A stretch of DNA of 48,041 nt, taken from positions 1 through 48,041 of the forward strand of contig JACGCK010000298.1 in NCBI GenBank assembly GCA_014925825.1, given 5' to 3'. Position 1 is the first letter of the stretch; the number at the start of each line of letters is the position of its first letter. Positions 12,289 through 25,447 of the stretch are shown in pieces. The notes under the pieces were generated by a model that searched no databases, had not been told where the DNA came from, and worked only from the letters and a program-made list of their open reading frames with translations. The DNA is from Pholiota molesta. Its lineage: Eukaryota > Basidiomycota > Agaricomycetes > Agaricales > Strophariaceae. A program made the translations under genes and the position numbers.

Positions 12289-13040
12289 ATGGCTCCTACC
12301 CCCACTTCCAAGTCTGCAACGGCAATAAAGGAGAAGAAGGAAAAGAAGGAAAAACTCTTTCACCCTTCCTCAAGAAAAGCTGGTCAGCTTGCACGCAATG
12401 CCTTGCGAAAAGGCAAGCTTGGAAATCTCGCGAGCAAGCGTACGCACAAGCAAAACTCACTGGGTATGCGCTGCATATCTATTTACTTGTCAGATGAACG
12501 ATTTATTGACTTCCTTGACTAGTCGATCTCTATGGATTCTTCTTCCATGCCGTACCTGAAGAAGGCGAACTAACTCTCGAAGAACTGCACCATATCATCC
12601 GGGACATCTGGTTAACCCGACATGACGATGAGCTAGAGCGCGAAATAAAAGCACGCCGAAAGGGTCGGCCTAAGAGTGTCCAACAGCAAAAGTTAGAGGA
12701 GATCAAGATGAGAGAGGCTGAGATCTATCGCACAGGAATGGGTATGTTGCTCATTCTTTTCTGCCAAATACCTTCATATTTACCTCCAACTCACACCATC
12801 CATTTTTTCTATCGTACAGAGGTCATTGACCTAACACACCCCGAAAATGTTGAGCTCTTCCGCAAATGGGACACGCAAGAGGTTGCCTTCATCCAGCTAC
12901 TACGATTTATTCGGATATGCAGTACGGACCCAGAGCTCGCGCTGGTTTCGCGACCGGGGAAGCATTTCACGCTTGTGGGAGGAGGTATAGATGCAAACGC
13001 TGCAGATGCCGATGTGGCCATGGACACAGAAGACAAGTAG
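12289..13040 (+). CDS. TMA16: Translation machinery-associated protein 16 (Tma16)
   Basis: Ribosome biogenesis factor bound to nucleolar pre-60S particles in yeast. Three exons, 12289-12463, 12523-12741 and 12820-13040, give 204 residues, close to the family's usual length. Family features are a basic N-terminus with HPSSRKAGQLARNALRKGK, then DLYGFFFHAVPEEGELTLEELHHII (quoted in part), a charged helix (DDELEREIKARRKGRPKS), and the conserved IDLTHPENVELFRKWD segment. The tail is acidic. Splice phases agree throughout and no lesion is seen. An in-frame Met at 12199 would add 30 residues without family similarity, so 12289 was chosen. Confidence 0.9.
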
Positions 13041-14290
13041 AAAACTTGCGTTGCCCATGGTTTTCTTTGTGACTATCAACTATCATCGCACGTACTTGTT
13101 CAAGGTTTCGATGCAACGGATGGGTACCTCGTCGACTATGACACCTTATGCCTGGACTATCTCTGCATCCCCGATCGTCTCGTTGTGTCATTCCGACACC
13201 AAATCATCCCTCAAAACCCGCACCACAGCTGTCCCATATGCGGACTCGCTATCTACGGTTTCTTGCTTGCCATTTCCAGGATCATCCAACGTTCGATATT
13301 GGCCATCAGACAGCATGTCATAATTTCATTGTAATCGCCCTGCTCTGTCGCATCTGTCTGTATGATCATGATCTCGAGATTTCTCGCGTGATTGAATAAT
13401 TTCTACACTACTCCTCTAAAGCCAGTCACCATTGGAAAGAAAACACGTTTGATATTTGGATGAATTGACGCCGATAGAGTCACCGTTGTGTTTTCACGAT
13501 ATTGACCATGACATTCATCTCATCTCATCCATCTTATCGATAGTCTCGTCTATGATAGTCGGTTCCGACCTTCCTATTGGAGCCAGTTGGAAAACGATTG
13601 CGCTTCTACTCGTGCCCAATGGCATGGCGAGACGGTGTAGTACGGAATCATAGCCGCTGGTGAGTCGCCGCCGAATATCATTAACATCTACAATGCATTT
13701 GAGATGGCCCATAGCAATGACCCGCTCAGACTAGGGTCCGAATAATTGGATAGGACCAGGATAGCAGTTGTGTTCACACATCTTAACAGATCGTAGCTGG
13801 TCGCAATTGCAAGAACGTGTTTCCTTCTTGTCATCTGGATGATCATACGAAGTTGTTTGGTATCAACCAAAAAAAAGCGCCCAGGCCACAGTCGAGACTC
13901 GAAGCCGATAGTGAGTCATGACGCCTGCCTCTCGCCCTCGGGGTCGGGCTCAGGAACTTTTAAGGTTACCGGTGTGCAAAGTATCAATCATCGAGACGCA
14001 TAATGCCATATGGTATTGATCAGCATCAAAAATAACAATGAGTCTGTGGAGCCTGGGAATTGGTCAGAAGCAACTGTGAAATATTTCAGCTTACTGGAAT
14101 CTTAATCAGTCTTAATCTCCTACATCCATCCTTCAAATTTCATTTTCGTTCTCACTACTGTCTATCTTGACCTTCATCTATATCTTCATCCATTGCTTGC
14201 CTGATCGCGCTACGGACTAATTCATCAGCATTTGAACCCGCTTTTTCCCCCCTTCACATCTCATCGGGCTTCAGCTTCTAGTTTTCACCC
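13041..14290. other. Intergenic, 1.25 kb without recognised features
   Basis: Both strands were checked for spliceable coding segments and none was convincing. Short frames such as 13515-13712 on the minus strand have no family motif. The last ~200 bases before the next gene are TC-rich and probably belong to its 5' leader. Confidence 0.45.
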
Positions 14291-16624
14291 ATGACAACCC
14301 CCAGCACATCCCCACCAGTGCTCATCGTGCGTGTTTCTTTCTACAGCACTTCCTGACAAATGCTGCATTGTACTTGGTACCTTGACCTTTGACTTATCCT
14401 TGCGTTTACGTTATACAGGTTGGAGGCGGCCCGTCTGGACTCATCCTAGCGCTTACGCTGCTACACAACGGCGTCCCCGTCAGGATCATCGAAAAAAATT
14501 CTCTGCCACGATTAGGGCAACGCGGAGCGGGCATCATGGTACGCAAGTTTTTCCGGATCCCAAATCGTCTGATTGCATCTAGATATTATCTGTGCTCACT
14601 CTTGGTGTATTGTATAGCCACGCTCGCTGGAGCTCTTCACGTCGTTGAGGATCATCGAGGATGTTATGGCAGGTGCAATCCTGACGCCACCCGTGCGTCT
14701 GTACAAGATGCCTGAAGGAGTCGAGGTGCTCCACGAATTCGAGATGTCTCCCCGGCGCAGTCCGACTGCGAACAATCCCTACGTTTGTGCCTTCTATACC
14801 TTGCTCCTAAATAACCCAAGCTCATTATCTATTCTAATCATACATGTAGCTAAATCCGGTGTTGCTCGGCCAAGACAAGCTCGAGAAAATTCTCCACGCT
14901 GCAATCGCCGGTTTTGGGTGCAATGTTGAGCTAGGAACTGAGCTCATTTCGTTCGTGCAGACGGACGAGCATGTCCGCGCTAAGCTGATCAAGCGCGGTA
15001 TGTCGCAAGATATGGAAAGCGGCGAAGAGGAGGAAGCAGTATTCGCTTACATGATTGGCGCCGATGGCGCGCGAGGTATCGTGCGCAAGCAACTGGGGCT
15101 CTCATTCCTTGGGGAGACAAGGGAGGTGGATAATTTTGTTGTGGGTGATATCTGCGTGGATGGTTTATCGCAAAACGTATGTCAAATCGTTGATGAGCTT
15201 ATCACCCTTTCATTCACATACTTTCTTCTTTAGTACTGGCATATGTGGGGAGATGCTTCGGATATTTTGTATGTGGTCAACTTTCTTTGTTCTCTTTTCG
15301 TAATCAGAGGAAGAAACAAAAATACTCATGGTATTATATCATGTTACAGGATAAGTTTGCGAGGAACAGAGACGCCAAACTTGTTCAACTTTGTGATCGC
15401 CGGCAGGAATGTCAACTACGATAAACTTGCTGAGAACGAAGCAGAGCTCAAGAACTGCTTCTATGAAAATACTGGACGGCGGTCTGATCTGAAGTTCCTT
15501 GAAATTCCTTGGATGTCGCAATATACGTGCGTTGATTTATTACATCTATATTGAAGCTATGGGCAATGATAATGCATCATCGTCCATGATACTAATTGAT
15601 CATTTTATTGTAGTCCTAATATCCGTATGGTAGACAAATTTGGATATGGGAGGGTATACGTGACTGGAGGTAAGTTTTGGGCATTTTCCGGTGTGTTCGG
15701 GAATTAATGGTGTTATGTGTGCCATAGACGCTGGCCATGTTCATAGTCCTACTGGGGGCCAGGTGAGATCATCGAATTTTTTCTTTTTCGGTATTATAGA
15801 ATAACTAATTTATTTCATGACTTCAGGGGATGAACACTGGAATTCAAGACTCCTTCAACCTTGCCTGGAAACTTGCGCTAGTCCTGAAAGGCATCGCAGA
15901 CAAATCCCTACTAGATACCTTCAGCGAGGAACGTATTCCCGTCATCGCTGAGATGATCGCACAAACAACGAAGCTCCTCAAAAAGACACTCGATGACGAC
16001 GATCACGACTTACAGACCCTCGGCTCCCTATTTCAATTAGGCGTGAATTACCGCTGGAGCTCCATTGTCGTGGATGAGCGCAAAAAGATTGAGGCGGATC
16101 GTGAGGCCATCGAAGATGCTTACCTGAAGGAATTCGAGTTTCCTGACGACGAGGAAACAGAAGTGCCGGAAAATCTGGACTCGTACGGCGAGATCAATGA
16201 CGGACGTTTGCGCGCAGGCGACAGGGCCCCAGACGCCTCTGGGCTGACCATCATCTCTCCACCCGAGCTACAGAAGCAGGTCTGCCAGCTCTTCCAGATA
16301 TATGGCCCCGCGCGGCACACGGTGCTGATATTCGCAGACGTCGTCAATGCGCGTGATGTCCTCAATCTCCTCGCTGCTTACCCCAAGAATTTGCTTCGGC
16401 CTGTGGTCATCTTTCCACCACGGAAAATAAAGCCGGTGAATTGGGACGGCGCGGACTTCGTTCTAGAGGACCGCGACGGCCACGCGACGCAGGCATATTG
16501 CTCCGCGGGCGTTTGCGGGATCATTATCATCAGACCTGATGGTGTCGTGGGCGCTATCGTCAGAGGAGCGGCTTGGGCGCATCGCTACTTTCAAGGCATC
16601 TTTTCAGCGCGAAGGAGCCATTGA
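14291..16624 (+). CDS. FAD-dependent aromatic monooxygenase (phenol hydroxylase/PheA-TfdB type)
   Basis: Class A flavoprotein hydroxylase, expected to use NAD(P)H and O2 to hydroxylate an aromatic substrate. Nine exons: 14291-14326, 14419-14538, 14618-14782, 14850-15176, 15234-15268, 15350-15526, 15614-15669, 15728-15762 and 15827-16624. All phases agree; 582 residues. Visible motifs are the Rossmann GGGPSG near residue 14, the DG motif ([15 protein letters not shown]) near residue 177, and the GD motif ([18 protein letters not shown]) near residue 306. From about residue 440 there is a thioredoxin-fold-like C-terminal domain as in phenol hydroxylase, beginning RAPDA. The exact substrate cannot be inferred. 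No biosynthetic cluster partners surround it, so a catabolic role in aromatic breakdown is more likely than secondary metabolism. Confidence 0.92.
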
Positions 16625-17305
16625 GGACACAGCTTTGGTCCTCAACTTCCTGTTTCGACTTTCGATTTTATTACCTATACGCTCACCGTCTAATAAATTT
16701 TACAGGATGTTTTATTTGTTTATATCGCTGTATAACACATCGTGTAGAGTATCGATTCCATTGCATGCATCTGTCCACCCCCCAAATATTATTGCACCTA
16801 GACATGTAGCTACTAACTACATTTCCGCATAATGTAGTATATATCCTAATAAAGAGTTTTGTGTTCTTCCCTCTCTGGATATGATGACCAATTCGTTAGC
16901 TATTTACAAAGGATTCGGACCGATCGCCTGTGGGTGTTTGTGAATTCGACGAAATTATTTCTTGAGATAAACGATGATCTGAGGCGATCATAATTTCCAC
17001 GCCCGTGGTTCGTTCAAACCCTTTCAAACCTCGACCGGCTTTGCTCTGCACCATCGTCATCAATCCGTTCCGTCCCCCAACACCACTGCGGGACTCGTAT
17101 ACGCAAATCTGCATCATAGTGATGCAAAAACAGTCACTAGTCAGGCCTGCCCTTCAATGAGAGCGCTTGTTGATCTCACGCCTCATTAATTCTTGCCTCG
17201 TGTTCGACTTGAATATACCACGACCTGCCACAGCCTAATGCAGTTGCTTCTGCCCTTTCTATCCACCACCAGCCTACGCCACACGATAAGGCCTGCGCGT
17301 CAGTT
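16625..17305. other. Intergenic, 3' flank of monooxygenase and 5' flank of cytidylyltransferase-like gene
   Basis: No supported gene. AT-rich 3' flank up to about 16880 (AATAAAGAG near 16849 could serve polyadenylation). The minus-strand frame at 16896-17117 has no recognisable content. Confidence 0.4.
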
Positions 17306-18188
17306 ATGGGTGCCTCCAGCGTTCTGAGCGACGACGACTACGACGTTATATCGAATCCGGGGACGGTGTCGCTGGAGAACAGCATGAACCTTGAAGACAC
17401 GACCGTCCGTGAGCTTCCGGCATTCGACGATGTGCAGGACAGGTTCGAGACGACACGCTGGAATGCGTCCGAAATCCAGGCTTATATTCGCAAGGGCCTC
17501 AGCGCACCGATATGTTCCAAGCACGAGAATAGGAGAGTGAAGATATACGTGGATGGCTCTTTCGACACATTCGATGTTGGGTGCGTAGCGTCTATTTTTG
17601 TTTTCAAATGGCGCAACTACTTAGATTGACTCTATTCAATTTCATACTGGTATTAGGCATGCATTACAACTGCGCCAGGCAAAGCTCGCTTTTCCGTCCG
17701 TGTACCTCATTGTTGGTGTGTTTTCAGACGACCTCCTACAGCAGAACAATGCCAAGGCTGCCTGGCCTGAGATCGAGAGACTTGAACTCGTAAGACACTG
17801 TCGCTGGGTAGATGAAGTCGTCAAAGATGCTCCTTGGGAAGTGTCCGTTCAATTTATGAAAGAGAAAGGCATCGACTTCGTCGCAATTGACGAGGGAGCA
17901 TCTGTGGACCCCAGCTATGATAAAGCGCGTGTCAAGGCTTATGACGAGCTCAAGCAAAATGGTAAGATCCTTATTCTCTTTTTGACGGTCGTGAACTGCA
18001 TCTTGATATGGCTGTCATTCTTTTCAGGCAAGATCATCAAGACTCGGCGGACAATAGGGTTGACATCTCAAAGGACTCGTACCGCGGCTAGCCCTTCGCA
18101 AAGAGCAACTCCTACCTTAACAAACTCGTCGTCAGATGCCCCTCCCGACTTTACTGCTCATGTGGATATGTATGGAATTGGATACTAG
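17306..18188 (+). CDS. CTP:phosphocholine cytidylyltransferase-like protein, catalytic motifs lost
   Basis: Three exons, 17306-17580, 17657-17961 and 18028-18188, give 246 residues with intact phases. The fold is clear: YVDGSFDTFDVGHALQLRQA, then FPSVYLIVGV, RHCRWVDEV (138-146), APWEV and DFVAIDE match CCT/Pct1 in order and spacing. The active-site residues do not. The HxGH signature is D90-V-G-H93. The Lys of the HxxKG segment aligns without gaps to Asn123. The VAHDD histidine is Ile. RTEGISTS is RTIGLTSQ (201-208). The C-terminal amphipathic membrane helix of CCT is replaced by ~35 Ser/Thr-rich residues. It is therefore likely a pseudoenzyme, perhaps a regulator or partner of the true enzyme in the Kennedy pathway; the true CCT is not in this window. 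Confidence 0.85.
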
Positions 18189-18644
18189 ACCGCCAAGCGG
18201 CCCAAGCCCCTGGCTCCTAAGGTGGGAGCATATCGTGTTTTTACATTCATGTGTAGAGAATGTTCCGCTTTAATAGAATACTTTCTTGATTTTTAGTGCA
18301 CATAAGTTCACACGTTTTTCGTCCGCCACTTTGCAGTAATATACAAGAAGGCATTCATTGTTCAGGCCTGAGGAAGGGTGTTCAATTCCTTGTGCACCAT
18401 CAACTGCGCTTGGAGTGATCGGGGTGCTTGAGCCCTTGATCGGTCGCGTTCCTCGTTTTCAGACAATGCGCTCCCGCGGGATCAAAATTTGAGATTCCTG
18501 ACTCAAATATTCATCGTCTCCCGACACCCCATCAGGGTCATGACTCGTCTGCACACCCCGGGAAATAATTTAGGGTGGGTCATCACCCACTGCCAGCGAC
18601 AGCTCGGAAATCCGAACATTTTGCGATGAGCATCGCACACTAAA
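18189..18644. other. Intergenic
   Basis: About 450 bases, no gene recognised. A minus-strand frame at 18503-18796 overlaps the start of the next gene in antisense and is taken as a shadow. Confidence 0.4.
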
Positions 18645-19756
18645 ATGTCCCACATCGCGACGGATATAACAAGAGGCTTCTCAGACCAGACGCTATACCC
18701 ACAGCATCTTATGGACCCTGTCAAGGCACCCAGCGATAATTTTTTGCTCCCGGAAATACTGGAGCAAATCCTCAGCTGCCTATGGCTCTCGCCCATGTCC
18801 GTAGACGAGAGGCGCTATTTGGTCGCCTCCGTCTGCCTGGTCTCAAAGGTGTGGACCTCAGTGTTCACCCGAATACTGGTCAGACATGTTTTCATCACCT
18901 CTTCGGCCTGCTTCCAGTTTTACAGACGGCTGTTCAACAACCAATCCCTCGTGTTGAAGGCGGAAAACACCTCCGCCACATCGACAACTTCCTTCAACGA
19001 AATATGCCTAGCCTATACTTGCCAAATTAGCGCGTCGAGCGTGCAGCGTGAGGACCTCGAGAAGAAGTACACGCGCGACCTGTTCGCAACCATCCGCGTC
19101 ATGCCGTTCCTCCCGAATCTGCGCTCGCTGGCCATTGCGTACTACAAAAAACCGCAGCAGGGAGTCCAGACGGCGCACACCGCCCAAGGCACCCAGGTCC
19201 CCGTCCGCGGTTCACCACCTTCACCACGCGCGTCGTGCGCCTGAACCTCGAGTACTCGTTCACATCCGCCGCCCCCGAATGGCTCCTCGACGAGCTCGGC
19301 CTCAGCGGCAAGCGCAACTCGCGCATCGCAAAGCGCCGCCTGCCCTCGCCGTGCGTGGGGCCGGACCTCGAGCACGTCTCCGTCCCCGCCGACCAAGACG
19401 AGGAGGCAATGGGCACCGTCCGCACCGCCGCGCCCCATCTGCAGCTGGCGACGGACGAAGAGGGCAAAATCCGCGTCCGGATATTGGCGGCGTCGGGCGG
19501 CCTGCCGCCGAGGTGTGCCATTGTGCATGGGGCGCTTGAGCCGTCGACGTATGTGCGCGGGCGCGTGCCTGGGTCGAGTCCGGGGCAGCCGCCGTCGGGT
19601 GGAGATACGCGACGACGCTGGCGCGTGGGACGGCGTTGGGTTTTCATCGAGGAGCAGACGAAGCAGAAGAAGCAACGGAGGGAATACGCTGCGCCCGATT
19701 CCAATGTTCTGAATACATGGAGGAGAGTGCATGTGCTCATGCCAAAGAGGAGATGA
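18645..19756 (+). CDS. F-box-like domain protein (family distinct from copies 1-3)
   Basis: Single-exon gene. After ~30 residues comes an F-box-like segment (NFLLPEILEQILSCLWLSP, then YLVASVCLVSKVWTSVFTRIL), typical of agaricomycete F-box proteins; the rest has no recognised domain. The frame breaks at the C4 run 19199-19202. With one more C the sequence continues as RVVRLNLEYSFTSAAPEWLLDEL and runs to the stop at 19756, 370 residues. From about 19050 to 19620 the coding sequence is strikingly GC-rich with G/C at third positions, unlike its first third, which also creates a long antisense frame. Its sequence is not close to the 2200-4843 family. Probable role is substrate recruitment to SCF ligase, by analogy only. 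Confidence 0.72.
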
Positions 19757-19983
19757 TGACAATACCCCCCGCCGAACCGCGCACTGGCTTCTGAGGCTGC
19801 AACGTCCGCAGTGCATACCTACATATATAGGCCCAGAGATTAGAATTACAGCCACAGGCCCACTACTACAACGTACACATTATCAACTCTGTCCATATAG
19901 ACTAGAAGTATCCGAATGAGTTGCGCCTCCGAACCACAGCCTGCCTACAACGTCCCGCTGAGCCGCGCGAGTCTGTCAAAAAA

Positions 19984-22292
<2,309 letters not shown>

Positions 22293-22451
22293 GGACGGTG
22301 AGGAAGTGATCTAAATATTGAATGCCCCAGTCTGAAGATTTGACTGACGCGGTCCTCAGATGACTAACGAACGAGGGGTCAAGGCAGAGATCCTAGATTA
22401 GGGTTCGCGTCACGAAATGTTCGTTTTTCCAACCAACCAGCAGGACGTTTC

Positions 22452-22926
22452 ATGTCTGCTCATGTTCCTCGTCTGAGTCGTCTCTTTACGGCAGAATATG
22501 CGAAACGCATTAACGCTCAGATGGTACACCCTGTGCAATCCGTATTGGTGAAACCAAACGAGCTCGAGTCAGCGTTAGCCCGACCTCTGCACCTTGCGCA
22601 CTATGAACCAGAGAAAACGGCCCCATATCTTGCTGCTACTCTGTCTTATGGTATAATAAAGGGACATCCTTTCATGGATGGAAACAAACGCACAGGTGAT
22701 CTTGACGATTGCTTCAACCAAAAAGTTTCTAACCTTCGACTCCACAGCATTTTTCCTTGCTAACGAATATATTCGTGCTATGGGACTCCCAGGACTTGCT
22801 GACGCAGGCGATGTCGGGAAAGCTTATAAACCCGCTGTCGCAATGGCGGAACGGCATATGGGTGTTGCGGCAGGGACCCTTGATCTGGATGGCCTTGCTG
22901 AAGGAATGAAAAAGGGGAACTGCTGA
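22452..22926 (+). CDS. Fic/Doc-family protein (death-on-curing type)
   Basis: Two exons, 22452-22695 and 22748-22926, give 140 residues, the usual length of bacterial Doc-type proteins. The signature HPFMDGNKRT lies near residue 75, preceded by the family's LESALARP and AATLSYGIIKG segments. Fic-fold enzymes transfer AMP or phosphate to target proteins; Doc-type members with NKR in the loop can phosphorylate. A 52-nt intron lies directly after NKRT, which shows the gene is adapted to a fungal genome. No antitoxin-like partner is seen nearby; the divergent neighbour, 159 bases away, is the zinc-finger factor. The nearest relatives are expected to be bacterial, which suggests old horizontal transfer, but this needs a tree. 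A housekeeping or signalling role is as likely as toxicity. Confidence 0.87.
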
Positions 22927-23281
22927 AATTGTTGTGTCGGTGGTGGTGATTGTCAAATCATGCCAGAACCGCCATACATTAACTGCATAGCTCATTTTTG
23001 TGGGTTCCCATTCTAATTGAATTTGAAAGTTACGTTAAGGTGTAAACACAAGTCTCCGAATACATTGTCAGGTTTATACCCGAAGATCTGCGCCTACGAC
23101 ACGACATGTCAATGAAGAGCTACTTCATATGTAACATGAGTATGGAAGATAAGTTCTATACGTATAGGTAAAGGGTCCCAGGGCATGGCTTCCTTGTGAT
23201 ATATTCTGTTCAAGTTCAGCTTCGACAGAGCGACGAAGGAATTTAGGTACATACGCTCAAACCGAGCTGCGAGGACGGCCA
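22927..23281. other. Intergenic between convergent genes
   Basis: 355 bases with no supported gene. It holds the 3' flanks of the Fic/Doc gene (plus) and the orphan gene (minus). Confidence 0.4.
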
Positions 23282-23856
23282 CTACTCTGAGTCCGTCTTC
23301 TTCAGATGTTCAAGCGTCGCTTGAACAATGGGGTTGCGACTACTTTCCACTGTGGCACAGGCCAACAGGTCTACACAGGAAAGTACTGAGCTTTACGAAG
23401 CTCATACATAGAGCTGAGATGTGCATACCTGCCTCCGTGCCTTTCTGAGTTATGGCAAAGTAATGTGGTCCCCAGCCCGACAAGCGAAGAGAAACTCCAT
23501 CAATTGAATTTTCTTCAGTCCAACCTAGAGCCTTAGCAACGTCCTCTTCAACATACAGTGTGCCCCCGTCGAGAGTCGCTTTGAAATGTGTAGCATTGCT
23601 AGTGTACGGTTGGTAGCGTCGTTTCAAGGAAGCCCTGTAAAGGGAATAACTCTTTCTTCGAGTTAGACTTGAAAGCGTGGCAAGCATGATAGAGTTGAGG
23701 GAAAGTTGACGAGGACGGAATCATGTGACCGAGATTTTTGTCCATTGTCCTGATCTGAATGTCAATGTTTAATCGCACGTCGCACACTTCATACCCATCT
23801 CCATACCTTTTCAGAGTCCAGACCTTTTCCTTGAGGTATGTGACCCATTCATACAA
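23282..23856 (-). CDS. Conserved-looking small hypothetical protein, three exons
   Basis: Exons 23856-23717, 23634-23429 and 23370-23282 add up to exactly 145 codons with consistent phases. The acceptors (TTACAG, TGTAG) are ordinary and the donor of the last intron (GTATGC) is good. The first donor (GTCCTC) is weak. The product has no recognised domain. Recognisable segments are MYEWVTYLKEKVWTLKRYG at the start, RRYQPYTSNATHFKATLDGG in the middle and SLRLSGWGPHYFAITQKG near residue 105. No transmembrane segment or signal peptide is seen. It is divergent from the decayed F-box-like copy at 23923 with only 66 bases between starts, so they may share a promoter. A real gene is likely because three exons close in frame, but function is unknown. 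Confidence 0.6.
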
Positions 23857-23922
23857 GCTCGTGGATGGATGCTAAGGAGAGGGCTCGATTTCTGACAATT
23901 TACAGACCTCAGGCGTAATAGC

Positions 23923-25222
23923 ATGCCCTTCCAAATTCCACTCGAAATTGCAGACGAGATCATCAACATTGTTGCTCAGGACGATCCGTCTTTTTCTTCG
24001 ACTAAGGCATGCGCACTTGTCTGCCATGAGTTTCATCATCTCTGCAGAAAGCACATCTTTGCTTCCATTATTCTGAAACCCACCTGTGCCTATTTCCCGT
24101 CGTCCGACACAGGGATAACCACAGCCACCACTCCTATGCTTCAGCAGCTGCTCGATATCTTCCCGGAGGTTGCTCATCATATTCGCAGTCTGAGCTATCG
24201 CATCCCATCCGAAGATCTTAGGAACAGCTCACTTGTGGAAACCTTCAAAAAAATTACACGCTTGAAATCTTTCACCGTTTGGCACTTCGATACACCCACG
24301 CTTAGCCTTCAATGGAACAATAACTCACTGCGGCCTGCATTGCTCCATTTATTGCATCTCCCAACGCTCATCCACTTCGGTATATTGGTCGTGGAAAATT
24401 TTCTGCTCTCCGACCTGGTCCCTTGCGTCAATCTGGAGGAGTTGAAAATGGTGCAGCTTACCGTGTTCGATGAGCCTTTGGCCTCGAATCTGCCTGAAAA
24501 GTCGATACGGCTTCGCAGCATTCACTTGGTTATAAAAGCGCTGCAGTTACCACGAAGATGTACGCGATGCATTGCGCAGATGGAAAACCGTTCATCGATT
24601 TCAGTTGCGTCAATCGCCTAGTAATAAGGTTGCTTACACAGAATGACATTGAAGAGTCATTTAAGTTGCTAAAGCACTGCAACCAGCTTGCTAGTATTGA
24701 ATTGGATCTACCAGTATGTATATCCAAGTCGTACCGATACAGTTATAACTTATCAAGAATCTCAATCTCTTCTTTTCTTTCTTTATAGTGGCGGATGCCA
24801 TGGAAAATTTGACCTTTACTGGTGTTTCCAAAATGCTGTACCCCTCAATGCAAACACTAAACACCTTTGCATGAAAGCTGTATTCCACGAAGACATTGGA
24901 AGCGACCCTTTGGCTGGCCTCGGTACAGAGCTGATGGACATGAAAGACAACAATGTCATCGAAAGTATCACTATTGAAGTCACTATCGAATCAGATTCGG
25001 ATTGCAGCCGAGGAGACAATGGGGTCGCCTTGATACGTTAGCGCAACCAGGGTGGCCAAAGTTGCAGCGAGTTTCGTTAACGATCGTTGTTTTGAGCTCT
25101 GAAAGACCTGACGCTGAATTGGAGCACACATTGAGGAACTTGTTGCCTCAGACGCAGTTCCCCAAGTTGTCATCGAGCAAATCCCTTTCATTCGAGTTTT
25201 CCGTTCGCGGAGAACAAGCTTA
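23923..25222 (+). pseudogene. F-box-like protein copy 3, multiply frameshifted
   Basis: Starts like copy 2 (MPFQIPLEIADEIINIVAQD, then ALVCHEFHHLCRKHIFASI) and follows it to the C-terminal motif QTQFPKLSSSK. The frame shifts at least three times: near 24540, where the sequence continues in another frame as KMYAMHCADGKPFIDF; near 24858, after PSMQTL; and near 25018, before WGRLD. The intron of copy 2 has a counterpart at 24714-24788, with a good GTATGT donor and TATAG acceptor, but its phase also appears shifted. Other conserved genes in the window show at most two single-base breaks in ~3 kb, so this density points to real decay rather than only assembly error. The region is otherwise well preserved, so inactivation would be recent. 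Confidence 0.7.
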
Positions 25223-25447
25223 ATTGTTGACAGATTCCGTAGTACCGATATTTTCGTAAAAGTTTTGCTCAATGCTTGGAGCTATCTAATAATTTACAAA
25301 AAAAAGTGTGCAGATATTAAAAAAATTATATCATAGATTTGATGAATTTTATGCCAACGGAATGGTCTACTAGCTTTTCTTGGTATGTTACATGTTGTTT
25401 ATGGTACAGTGCTTCAAATCCAGTAGTTATGTAATGGTATTAGTATC

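Noticed and set aside
13515..13712. 65-codon minus-strand frame in the long gap before the monooxygenase
   Set aside because: No splice partner, motif or composition typical of coding sequence.
19099..19855. Two 213-237-codon antisense frames over the F-box gene
   Set aside because: Consequence of the GC-rich patch; Arg-rich low-complexity products without motifs.
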